This document shows positions 1 through 6,026 of a stretch of DNA of 6,069 nt, piece by piece. The position numbers and the translations under genes were made by a program. This DNA comes from Herminiimonas sp. (GTDB taxonomy: Bacteria; Pseudomonadota; Gammaproteobacteria; Burkholderiales; Burkholderiaceae), in the NCBI GenBank assembly GCA_014377155.1, contig JACMQD010000227.1:1-6069 (forward strand), given 5' to 3'. Numbering within the stretch: position 1 is the stretch's first letter; each line of letters starts with the position of its first letter. The notes beneath the pieces are model-generated. The model had not been told where the DNA came from. It made no database searches and saw nothing but the letters and a program-made list of their open reading frames with translations.

Positions 1-6
1 ACTCTA

Positions 7-378
7 TCAACTGCGTGCAAGCACGATGACACCGACAATGATGACGCCGACAGCCAGAATCTTTTGGGGCGAAAGTATCTCACCCAGAAAATACCAGGCG
101 CCGATGGCATTGATGATATAGCCTAGCGACAACATCGGATATGCAATCGTGACATCGACCCGCGACAGGCCGATGATCCAGACCAGTACCGAAACCACAT
201 AGCAGGTCAGGCCACCCAAAATCGGTAGCTGGGTTGCCAGCTTCAGGCCGGTGGCAAACCAGTTTTCCGCTGTCAGATGAATGGCACCGACGGCGTTGGT
301 GCCGGCCTTGAGCAGCAACTGCGCGACCGCATTGAGACAAATGCCGGTTAGAATGAAACCGAAAGTAGTAATGTTCAT
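7..378 (-). CDS. ArnE-like small EamA/DMT-family membrane protein (probable lipid-linked sugar flippase subunit)
   Basis: A 123-residue, very hydrophobic protein with about four membrane helices, the size of one half-unit of the drug/metabolite transporter superfamily. Visible motifs are N16-x3-Q20-x3-K24 in helix 1, the stretch IAYPMLSLGY at residues 78-87, and E100 followed by SP at 103-104 before the last helix. The AYPMLSL block and the following E..SP match, from memory, E. coli ArnE, which with ArnF flips undecaprenyl-phosphate aminoarabinose to the periplasm. It lies 10 bases downstream of an ArnT-like glycosyltransferase gene, which supports a role in supplying that enzyme with its lipid-linked sugar (inference). 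The ATG at 378 is preferred, with a weak GAAAG seven bases upstream. An in-frame TTG at 411 would add 11 polar residues and overlap the upstream gene. The transported sugar is not determined; a generic EamA or SMR-like role is possible. Confidence 0.82.
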   Translation of the reverse strand: MNITTFGFILTGICLNAVAQLLLKAGTNAVGAIHLTAENWFATGLKLATQLPILGGLTCYVVSVLVWIIGLSRVDVTIAYPMLSLGYIINAIGAWYFLGEILSPQKILAVGVIIVGVIVLARS

Positions 379-388
379 CAAGCGGCTT

Positions 389-2050
389 TCAGTTTTTGGG
401 GTCGTTGGCAACGATCACGCGACGTGGGTCCTGTCCTAAGATGCGCATTGGTAGCTGACGTTTTTGAAAGTCGGCGTAGGCCGGCAGACTCATGATCGCG
501 ACCGCTTTTTTGCCGTTCGCATGGTACGCCGTCCATTGCGCCACGAACGCGTCTCGCGTCGGCAGCCATAAATGCGGCTCTTGCTGCAAGCCGAACGCCA
601 GTTCATCGGCATGTTCGACCAGGATCATCGTGCGACGCAGATAAAACGGCAGCGCCTGTTCGTAGCGGCCGACTGAATACAGAGGGGTCTGCGCAGTCAG
701 TTCTGCTTCGATTGCCGGAAGATGGAGTACGCCAGCCGCATAGCGGCCAAGCGGATCGTGCCCGAGCATGAGTATCTGCCCACCGAGGAAGCCGGTCACG
801 GCCAAGACCAGGATCGCCGATTCTTTCTGCCGACGCGACAGCCAAACGGCAATCAGACTGCCCACAAGCGCGAGCACGGCCGCTGCGGCTACCCAGTACG
901 TGTACGACTGATAAAGCGGTAGCTCATAGGGATCGGTGCGCAACGTCGCAATCCGGGGCACGAAAAACAGCCCGATCGCGCTGAACAGTGCCAGCAGGCT
1001 GGCGGAAAACGCAACAGTTTTCCCCGATACCTGGTCCAGATGGCAAGCGATCAGCAGCGCCAAAGCCGGAAAAATCGGCAAAATATAGGATGGCAGCTTA
1101 GAGCCGGACGCGCTGAAAAAAACGAAGATGAACACCGACCAGACCAGCAGCAGCATTTTCGGTTTGAAGCGGCCGGCGTCGTCGCGCCTGGCATTCCACA
1201 AGCTCTGCGCCAGCACGCCCAGCCACGGAAACACGCCGAGAAGCAAAATTGGCATGAAGTAATACCATGGCCCGGCGCGATGATGGATTTTGCTGGTGAA
1301 GCGCTGCAAATGCTCGTGTATGAAAAAGAAATGCGGGAACTCCGGATTCGCTAGCGACACCAGAACAAACCACGGCGTCGTGATAGCAAAAAACACCAGC
1401 AGGCCAAGGCCGACGTGCAGCCTTTTCCAGATTGCCCAGTCGCGTGCGATCACGGTGTACAGCACCAGCACTGCGCCTGGCAGCACGACACCGATCAATC
1501 CTTTGGACAGTACCGCCAATGCCATGCCAGCCCAGCACGCCAGCATCCAGTTGCGTCGTTCGCGCAAGCTCGCGTCATTGCGCTGGGCCAATAACAAGCC
1601 GCACAGTGAAAGGGTCATCATGCCAGCCAAGCCCATGTCCAGCGTATTGACGTGTGCGAGCGCAGCCCAGAAAAAACTGGAGGCCAACACCACAGCGGCA
1701 GTAAGCCCCACGCGCGCGCCAAATAGCTTGCGCCCTGCATGCGCGACCAAAGCTATTCCGAACAGACCGGAGAGGCCCGTCCATAACCGCGCCTGCCATT
1801 CGCCGAATCCGAACACCTTGAAAGTCAACGCGTTCATCCAGTCCTGCAGCGGCGGCTTTTCGAAGTACTTGATACCGTTCAGGCGCGGCGTGATCCAGTC
1901 GTTGGTGGTAACCATCTCGCGCGCCATTTCCGCGTAGCGCCCTTCGTCGGTCGGCACCAGCGTGCGGGCACCCAAACCATAGAACCAAACCAGACAAAAT
2001 GCGAACAGCAGTCCCCAGATCAGAGGCTTCGATTTATGAAGATCGTTCAT
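389..2050 (-). CDS. ArnT-like lipid A / undecaprenyl-phosphate-sugar glycosyltransferase (GT83/PMT-2 family)
   Basis: An inner-membrane glycosyltransferase of 553 residues, close to the roughly 550 of E. coli ArnT. Family members move a sugar (4-amino-4-deoxy-arabinose in ArnT) from undecaprenyl phosphate onto lipid A at the periplasmic face. Seen here: a first membrane helix at about 10-27; the periplasmic-loop motif DEGRYAE at 35-41, with the acidic pair D35-E36 that is catalytic in this fold; DW-TPRLNGIKYFEKPPL at 51-68, including E64-K65; a HHRAGPWYYF motif near 254-263; and a SKLPSYILP segment in a later helix. About a dozen helices are followed by a soluble C-terminal region from about residue 430. 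The start ATG overlaps the stop of the upstream gene (ATGA), so translational coupling is likely; there is no clear Shine-Dalgarno of its own. The acceptor and sugar cannot be read from sequence, so I leave the symbol blank although ArnT is the closest named relative. Confidence 0.88.
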   Translation of the reverse strand: MNDLHKSKPLIWGLLFAFCLVWFYGLGARTLVPTDEGRYAEMAREMVTTNDWITPRLNGIKYFEKPPLQDWMNALTFKVFGFGEWQARLWTGLSGLFGIALVAHAGRKLFGARVGLTAAVVLASSFFWAALAHVNTLDMGLAGMMTLSLCGLLLAQRNDASLRERRNWMLACWAGMALAVLSKGLIGVVLPGAVLVLYTVIARDWAIWKRLHVGLGLLVFFAITTPWFVLVSLANPEFPHFFFIHEHLQRFTSKIHHRAGPWYYFMPILLLGVFPWLGVLAQSLWNARRDDAGRFKPKMLLLVWSVFIFVFFSASGSKLPSYILPIFPALALLIACHLDQVSGKTVAFSASLLALFSAIGLFFVPRIATLRTDPYELPLYQSYTYWVAAAAVLALVGSLIAVWLSRRQKESAILVLAVTGFLGGQILMLGHDPLGRYAAGVLHLPAIEAELTAQTPLYSVGRYEQALPFYLRRTMILVEHADELAFGLQQEPHLWLPTRDAFVAQWTAYHANGKKAVAIMSLPAYADFQKRQLPMRILGQDPRRVIVANDPKN

Positions 2051-2436
2051 GGGGTCGTCGTCGGCGCGTCGATAATCAGCGCCAGCGCGACCTTGCGGCC
2101 TTCCGCCATCAAAATGTTATAGGTACGACAGGCGGCCTGATTGTCCATGCATTCGACGCCGACGCGACGCGCGGTGAGGGGCGTGGTCAATTTGGGGTGC
2201 GCGAAACGCTGACGCTGGCCGGTTCCCAGAATCACGACATCCGGCGCAGTCGAATCGATGTGCTCGAAATGTGCAAGCGTCAGGTCATCGAACGACCGCA
2301 CCGGCCATGCAACGGGAACCGCTTCGGGCAGGACGATCAGGCTGTGGTTGAACCGCATGCCATTGATTTCGATGCCGACATCGTCATAGGCGGTCACGGT
2401 TTGATATTGCTTGGTCGAAGTGGAATGGAGCTTCAT
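2047..2436 (-). CDS. Mth938/Xcc1710-like domain protein (DUF498 family)
   Basis: A 129-residue soluble protein filling the single Mth938-like (Pfam DUF498/DUF598) domain. The family is widespread and its bacterial role is poorly defined; the human relative NDUFAF3 helps assemble respiratory complex I. The recognisable parts are the strand-loop PDVVILGTGQRQRF near residues 67-80 and, in the C-terminal half, GVECMDNQAACRTYNIL followed by EGR and a hydrophobic ALALII strand. This spacing (GTG, then a D-x-x-AC-TYN-L-x-EGR block) is typical. No signal peptide or membrane helix is seen. It is the first gene of a minus-strand operon and its stop overlaps the next start by four bases. The ATG at 2436 is chosen because the domain begins there; the frame stays open to a GTG at 2535, but the 33 extra residues are low-complexity and cover the candidate promoter. 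No good Shine-Dalgarno precedes the ATG. A direct link to sugar transfer is not evident. Confidence 0.85.
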   Translation of the reverse strand: MKLHSTSTKQYQTVTAYDDVGIEINGMRFNHSLIVLPEAVPVAWPVRSFDDLTLAHFEHIDSTAPDVVILGTGQRQRFAHPKLTTPLTARRVGVECMDNQAACRTYNILMAEGRKVALALIIDAPTTTP

Positions 2437-2508
2437 AGTGTGAGAGGCTGCGTCAGAGAATGTTTTCCCTTCTGCGAATTCCTGAAAATTAGGTGAGAAA
2501 GTAGCGGC

Positions 2509-2514
2509 ATTGTA
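2509..2514 (-). promoter_or_regulatory. Candidate -10 box (TACAAT) for the leftward operon
   Basis: On the minus strand TACAAT (5/6 to TATAAT) lies about 73 bases upstream of the ATG at 2436, giving a leader of roughly 65 bases. The -35 side is poor: at 17-base spacing (2532-2537) it reads CAGTGT. The box lies inside the in-frame extension of the Mth938-like gene, which is one more reason to start that gene at 2436. Support is position plus the -10 match only. Confidence 0.35.
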
Positions 2515-2545
2515 GCGGTTTTTCGGGTAAAACACTGGTTACCGA

Positions 2546-2574
2546 TTGATAAACGGGACCGCTTTCGGCAAAAT
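2546..2574 (+). promoter_or_regulatory. Candidate sigma-70 promoter for alaA-hom
   Basis: TTGATA at 2546-2551 (5/6 to TTGACA) and CAAAAT at 2569-2574 (4/6 to TATAAT) are separated by an ideal 17 bases. The predicted transcript start near 2581 gives a leader of about 60 bases before the GTG at 2641. The region is divergent with the leftward operon, so a rightward promoter is expected here. A 5-base inverted repeat, GGTAA (2526-2530) and TTACC (2539-2543), abuts the -35 box and could be part of a shared control site, but it is short. Confidence 0.5.
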
Positions 2575-2585
2575 GGCTCCTTTAT

Positions 2586-2608
2586 CGCGGTGCAACATTG
2601 CACCCGCG
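2586..2608 (+). promoter_or_regulatory. Inverted repeat / hairpin in the alaA leader
   Basis: GGTGCAA (2589-2595) and TTGCACC (2598-2604) form a perfect 7-base dyad with a two-base centre. As RNA it would fold as a six-pair stem with an ACAT loop, extended by CGC (2586-2588) pairing GCG (2606-2608) across a bulged C at 2605. It begins about five bases after the predicted transcript start and ends about 20 bases before the Shine-Dalgarno. It could be a repressor operator in DNA or a leader hairpin in RNA; the sequence does not decide. There is no U-tract, so it is not a terminator. Confidence 0.45.
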
Positions 2609-2640
2609 GCGTATGCTGAAAATTTCGAGAGGATGGACCC

Positions 2641-3870
2641 GTGCGACCGATTCAAAAATCCAAAAAGCTGGCAGACGTCTGCTATGACATCCGGGGTCCG
2701 GTCCTGGAAAAAGCCAAGCAGATGGAAGAAGAAGGCCACAAGATTATCAAGCTCAATATCGGCAATCTGGCGGTATTCGGTTTCGATGCGCCGGATGAAA
2801 TCGTACAGGACATGATCCGCAATATGTCGAACGCATCGGGCTATACCGACTCGAAAGGGTTGTTTGCCCCGCGCAAGGCGATCATGCATTACACCCAGGA
2901 AAAGAAGATCGCTGGCGTGACGATCGAAGACGTCTATCTCGGCAATGGCGCTTCGGAACTGATCGTCATGAGCATGAATGCGCTGCTCAATACCGGCGAC
3001 GAAGTGCTGGTGCCCGCGCCGGACTATCCGCTGTGGACGGCCGCGGTCAGTCTGTCGGGCGGCACGCCGGTCCATTATGTCTGCGACGAACAGGCCGACT
3101 GGATGCCCGACATCGAGGACATCAAAAGCAAGATCAATGCGAACACGCGCGCCATCGTGGTCATCAATCCGAATAATCCGACCGGCGCGCTATACCCGGT
3201 CGAATTATTGCAGCAGATCGTCGACCTTGCGCGTCAGCACCAGCTGATCGTCTTCGCCGACGAAATCTACGACAAGGTTTTGTACGATGGCCATCAGCAT
3301 GCGTCGATCGCATCGCTGGCCGATGACGTCCTGTTCATCACCTTCAATGGTCTGTCGAAAAATTATCGCTCGTGCGGCTATCGCGCCGGCTGGATGGTGG
3401 TATCCGGCGAGAAAAAACATGCCAAGGACTACATCGAAGGTCTCAACATGCTGACGTCGATGCGCCTGTGCGCCAATGCGCCGGGTCAGTATGCGATCCA
3501 GACTGCGCTCGGCGGCTACCAGAGCATCGACGATCTGGTCGGACCCGGCGGCCGCCTGCGCCGGCAACGCGACATGGCGCACAAGATGCTGACCGATATT
3601 CCGGGCGTGACCTGTGTCAAGCCGAAGTCGGCACTGTACATGTTCCCGCGGCTCGACCCGAAAATGTATCCGATCCGTGATGACCAGGAGTTCGCCTATG
3701 AACTGCTGGCCGAGGAGCGCGTATTGATCGTGCAGGGTACCGGTTTCAACTGCCCGACACCGGATCATTTCCGCGTCGTGTTTCTGCCCAACTCGGATGA
3801 CCTGACCGAGTCGATGGGGCGCATTGCACGCTTCCTCGACGGCTATCGCCGGCGCCACGCCACGGCCTGA
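2641..3870 (+). CDS. alaA: Pyridoxal-phosphate aminotransferase, AlaA type (glutamate-pyruvate transaminase)
   Basis: A class I/II fold-type I aminotransferase of 409 residues; E. coli AlaA has about 405 and, from memory, matches along the whole length. AlaA makes alanine from pyruvate with glutamate as amino donor in the cytoplasm. Visible residues: GNGASEL at 101-107 and Y129 (cofactor ring and phosphate contacts), N179 in NPNNPTG, D207 and Y210 in ADEIYDK, the Schiff-base lysine K240 in NGLSKNYR, R248 (phosphate) and R378 (substrate carboxylate). The start is GTG: AGAGGA lies seven bases upstream, the frame is closed by a TGA at 2617, and the N-terminus aligns with E. coli. An out-of-frame ATG at 2633 overlaps the Shine-Dalgarno and is not used. 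At residues 42-45 it reads NLAV where E. coli AlaA has NPAP; this may be a lineage trait. It is followed 72 bases later by hom, probably in the same transcript. Confidence 0.93.
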   Translation: MRPIQKSKKLADVCYDIRGPVLEKAKQMEEEGHKIIKLNIGNLAVFGFDAPDEIVQDMIRNMSNASGYTDSKGLFAPRKAIMHYTQEKKIAGVTIEDVYLGNGASELIVMSMNALLNTGDEVLVPAPDYPLWTAAVSLSGGTPVHYVCDEQADWMPDIEDIKSKINANTRAIVVINPNNPTGALYPVELLQQIVDLARQHQLIVFADEIYDKVLYDGHQHASIASLADDVLFITFNGLSKNYRSCGYRAGWMVVSGEKKHAKDYIEGLNMLTSMRLCANAPGQYAIQTALGGYQSIDDLVGPGGRLRRQRDMAHKMLTDIPGVTCVKPKSALYMFPRLDPKMYPIRDDQEFAYELLAEERVLIVQGTGFNCPTPDHFRVVFLPNSDDLTESMGRIARFLDGYRRRHATA

Positions 3871-3889
3871 CCTGTTTTTTCGACCGGCG

Positions 3890-3909
3890 GTGTCGCACTC
3901 CGTGCGCAC
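3890..3909 (+). other. Small hairpin between alaA and hom
   Basis: GTG-T-CGCAC (3890-3898) can pair with GTGCGCAC (3902-3909) around a TCC loop, giving eight pairs with one bulged T at 3893. The T-run CTGTTTTTTC at 3873-3881 lies before it, not after, and only an ATTTTAT follows about 14 bases later. It is therefore not a convincing terminator; it could be an RNA-processing or stability element between the two genes. Confidence 0.3.
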
Positions 3910-3942
3910 TGTCGGCATGTGAATTTTATAAAGACCCTGATC

Positions 3943-5253
3943 ATGAAACCCATCAAAGTAGGCCTGCTCGGCATCGGTACCGTTGGCGCCGGAACATTCA
4001 ACGTCCTCAAGCGCAACCAGGAAGAAATTACCCGCCGCGCCGGCCGCCGCATCGAAATCGCCATGGTCGCCGACCTCAATACCGAGCGTGCGACGGACCT
4101 GACCAACGGCGAGTGCGTGGTTGTCAACGATGCAAACCTGGTGGTCGATAACCCCGACATCGACATCGTCATCGAATTGATCGGCGGTTATGGCATCGCC
4201 AAGGATCTCGTGATGAAGGCGATCGCCAACGGCAAGCATGTGGTTACCGCCAACAAGGCGCTATTGGCAACGCATGGCACCGAAATATTTCAGGCAGCAC
4301 AGGAGAAGGGCGTAATGGTCGCGTTCGAAGCGGCAGTTGCCGGCGGCATTCCGATCATCAAGGCGCTGCGCGAGGGCTTGACCGCTAACCGCATCCAGTG
4401 GATCGCCGGCATCATCAACGGCACCACGAATTTCATCCTGTCCGAAATGCGCGACAAGGGCCTGGATTTCGATACGGTCCTGAAAGAAGCGCAACGGCTG
4501 GGCTATGCCGAAACCGATCCGACCTTCGACATCGAGGGCGTGGACGCCGCACACAAGGCGACGATCATGTCCGCTATTGCTTTCGGCATTCCGGTGCAGT
4601 TCGACAAGGCTTACGTGGAAGGTATCACCAAGCTCGAAGCGATCGATATCCGCTACGCCGAGCAATTGGGCTACCGTATCAAGCTGCTGGGTATTACCAA
4701 ACGTACGCCGCAGGGGATCGAGCTGCGCGTGCATCCGACATTGATCCCGGCCAAGCGCCTGATTGCCAATGTCGAAGGGGCGATGAATGCAGTACTGGTG
4801 CAAGGCGACGCCGTCGGCGCCACGCTCTACTATGGCAAGGGCGCGGGCGCTGAACCAACCGCATCCGCAGTGATCGCCGACCTGGTCGACATCACGCGCC
4901 TGGCGACAGCCGACCCCGAACACCGGGTGCCGCACTTGGCGTTCCAGCCCGATTCGATGTCGGACACGCCGATCATGCCGATGTCGGAAATCACGACCAG
5001 TTATTATTTGCGCATGCGGGTGTCGGACCAGGCCGGCGTACTGGCAGATGTCACCCGTATCCTCGCGGACCTGACGATCTCGATCGACGCCATGCTGCAA
5101 AAGGAACCGGCCGAGGGCGAAACACGTACCGACATCATCATCCTGACGCATCAGACCCAGGAGAAGAACATTGATGCCGCGATTGCGAAAGTCGAGGCTT
5201 TGTCGACCGTATTGGGCTCTGTGACGCGCATTCGTCTTGAAGAGCTGAGCTGA
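3943..5253 (+). CDS. hom: Homoserine dehydrogenase, ACT-domain form
   Basis: Reduces aspartate semialdehyde to homoserine with NAD(P)H, the branch point to threonine and methionine, in the cytoplasm. The 436 residues have the standard monofunctional layout. An N-terminal Rossmann domain carries GIGTVG at 10-15 and ANKALLATHG around K105. The catalytic domain has the substrate motif GIINGTTNF at 156-164, E190-TDP, and the pair D201/K205 with the four-residue spacing of the catalytic Asp and Lys known from yeast Hom. A C-terminal ACT domain spans about 354-432 and is typical of feedback inhibition by threonine. There is no fused aspartokinase. The ATG at 3943 fits the family N-terminus (MKPIKVGLLG); an in-frame GTG at 3919 would add eight residues without a better ribosome site. 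The Shine-Dalgarno is weak (AAAG nine bases upstream), consistent with translation from an alaA-hom transcript. Confidence 0.96.
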   Translation: MKPIKVGLLGIGTVGAGTFNVLKRNQEEITRRAGRRIEIAMVADLNTERATDLTNGECVVVNDANLVVDNPDIDIVIELIGGYGIAKDLVMKAIANGKHVVTANKALLATHGTEIFQAAQEKGVMVAFEAAVAGGIPIIKALREGLTANRIQWIAGIINGTTNFILSEMRDKGLDFDTVLKEAQRLGYAETDPTFDIEGVDAAHKATIMSAIAFGIPVQFDKAYVEGITKLEAIDIRYAEQLGYRIKLLGITKRTPQGIELRVHPTLIPAKRLIANVEGAMNAVLVQGDAVGATLYYGKGAGAEPTASAVIADLVDITRLATADPEHRVPHLAFQPDSMSDTPIMPMSEITTSYYLRMRVSDQAGVLADVTRILADLTISIDAMLQKEPAEGETRTDIIILTHQTQEKNIDAAIAKVEALSTVLGSVTRIRLEELS

Positions 5254-5277
5254 CGGATCGCGCGACCCGGTGCGTGT

Positions 5278-5318
5278 AAGCGTTAGCCGTAGCCGGCACC
5301 AAACCGGCTGCGGCGCTT
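5278..5318 (+). terminator. Strong GC hairpin after hom (possible terminator without U-tract)
   Basis: GCCGTAGCCGG (5286-5296) pairs with CCGGCTGCGGC (5304-5314) over 11 positions with one G-U wobble and a seven-base loop. Across a GTTA bulge, AAGC (5278-5281) can pair with GCTT (5315-5318). It lies 32 bases after the hom stop. No run of T follows, so it is either a non-canonical terminator or a 3'-end stabilising hairpin. Confidence 0.42.
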
Positions 5319-5355
5319 CCATGGCGAAACCGGTGCCATTGCTTGAGCACGACAA

Positions 5356-5388
5356 GCCCGGCCATGGCGATTGCCGGGCACATTCTTT
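5356..5388 (+). terminator. Second GC hairpin with a short T-rich tail, upstream of the hemerythrin gene
   Basis: GCCCGGC (5356-5362) and GCCGGGC (5373-5379) are perfect complements around a ten-base loop, followed by ACATTCTTT (5380-5388). The tail is only moderately T-rich. With the stem at 5286-5314 it forms a tandem pair that could insulate hom from the gene beginning at 5442. The remaining bases up to that gene contain a TATAAC at 5416-5421, but no acceptable -35 is found at normal spacing. Confidence 0.35.
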
Positions 5389-5441
5389 GCTGACCAGGGA
5401 AGTTCGTCGCTCTCCTATAACCGTCACTGAAGGTCGCTGCC

Positions 5442-6026
5442 ATGAATCCCTCCCTGAACAAGCTCTCTCCCACCATTACCAATATGATCCGCATGGATCA
5501 TACCCATGTCATGCTGACCTTCCATCAGTACGAAGCTGATACCAGCCCGAAAAAAAAGCTGGCTCTCGTAACCACCGCCTGTCTCGCTCTTGAAATTCAT
5601 GCGCAGCTTGAAGAAGAAATTTTTTACCCGGCGCTGCGCATGCTTGAAGCCGAGCCCGACGCATTGGAAAAAAGCGTGCCGGAGCATGATGAAATGCGTC
5701 GGCTGATTACGAAGCTGCGCGCGATGAAGTCGACCGATGCTGCTTATGACCACACTTTCATGGAGCTGATGCGCGACGTGCTGCACCATGTTGCAGACGA
5801 AGAAACCATTTTGCTTCCCTATGCGGAGCGACACCTGGCAGGACAACTCGACGAACTGGGCGCGAGGATGACCAAACGTCGGTTGCAATTGGTGGCACCT
5901 CATGCAGGCGAAATTGCCGTCAGCACCATTCGCAGTTTCCCGACCAGTGCGATGATGGTAGCGGCAGGGGCACTGATGGCGGGCACTTATCTCGTCAAGC
6001 AATCTTCCAAGCGGGAAAATGTTTAG
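5442..6026 (+). CDS. Hemerythrin HHE-domain protein with probable C-terminal membrane anchor
   Basis: The first ~135 of 194 residues form a four-helix hemerythrin-like domain with a complete set of candidate di-iron ligands: H20 (in DHTHV), H53 and E57 (HAQLE), H82 (PEHDE), H116 and E120 (HHVADEE). Such domains bind oxygen, nitric oxide or iron, or sense redox state; the exact role here is unknown. After a basic linker (KRR near 145-147) residues about 168-185 are a small-residue hydrophobic stretch, ending in KQSSKR, that could be a single membrane helix with the iron domain in the cytoplasm (inference). There is no N-terminal signal peptide. The ATG at 5442 has GAAGG eight bases upstream. 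The gene is 188 bases from hom behind two hairpins, so it is probably transcribed separately. Possible roles include oxidative or nitrosative stress defence; nothing beside it in the window confirms this. Confidence 0.9.
   Translation: MNPSLNKLSPTITNMIRMDHTHVMLTFHQYEADTSPKKKLALVTTACLALEIHAQLEEEIFYPALRMLEAEPDALEKSVPEHDEMRRLITKLRAMKSTDAAYDHTFMELMRDVLHHVADEETILLPYAERHLAGQLDELGARMTKRRLQLVAPHAGEIAVSTIRSFPTSAMMVAAGALMAGTYLVKQSSKRENV

Noticed and set aside
379..411. TTG at 411 as start of the ArnE-like gene
   Set aside because: It would add 11 polar residues before helix 1, overlap the transferase gene, and lacks a ribosome site; ATG at 378 fits the family length.
2437..2535. GTG at 2535 as start of the Mth938-like gene
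   Set aside because: The extra 33 residues have no domain resemblance and would include the TACAAT promoter candidate; the family domain begins at the ATG at 2436.
2589..2604. NtrC-type binding site in the alaA leader
   Set aside because: NtrC sites have TGCACC on the left and GGTGCA on the right; here the half-sites are in the opposite orientation and more closely spaced.
2633..2815. Out-of-frame ATG at 2633 starting an overlapping reading frame
   Set aside because: The AGAGGA ribosome site overlaps it and is spaced correctly for the alaA GTG at 2641; the product has no recognisable features.
3927..3932. TATAAA just upstream of hom as a -10 box
   Set aside because: No -35 at 16-18 bases, and the transcript would start only a few bases before the ATG.
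3205..4239. Long open frame on the minus strand (344 codons) opposite alaA and hom
   Set aside because: It lies antisense to two well-recognised enzymes, spans their intergenic gap, has no family resemblance, and is rich in D/H/R/Q as expected for the reverse of GC-biased codons.
5398..5421. GGAAGTT followed by TATAAC as an ECF-type promoter for the hemerythrin gene
   Set aside because: The spacing between the elements is too short for ECF consensus sites and the -10 side does not match; too weak to annotate.
4261..5427. Long open frame on the minus strand (388 codons) opposite hom
   Set aside because: Fully antisense to hom with no recognisable domain; a shadow of codon bias.
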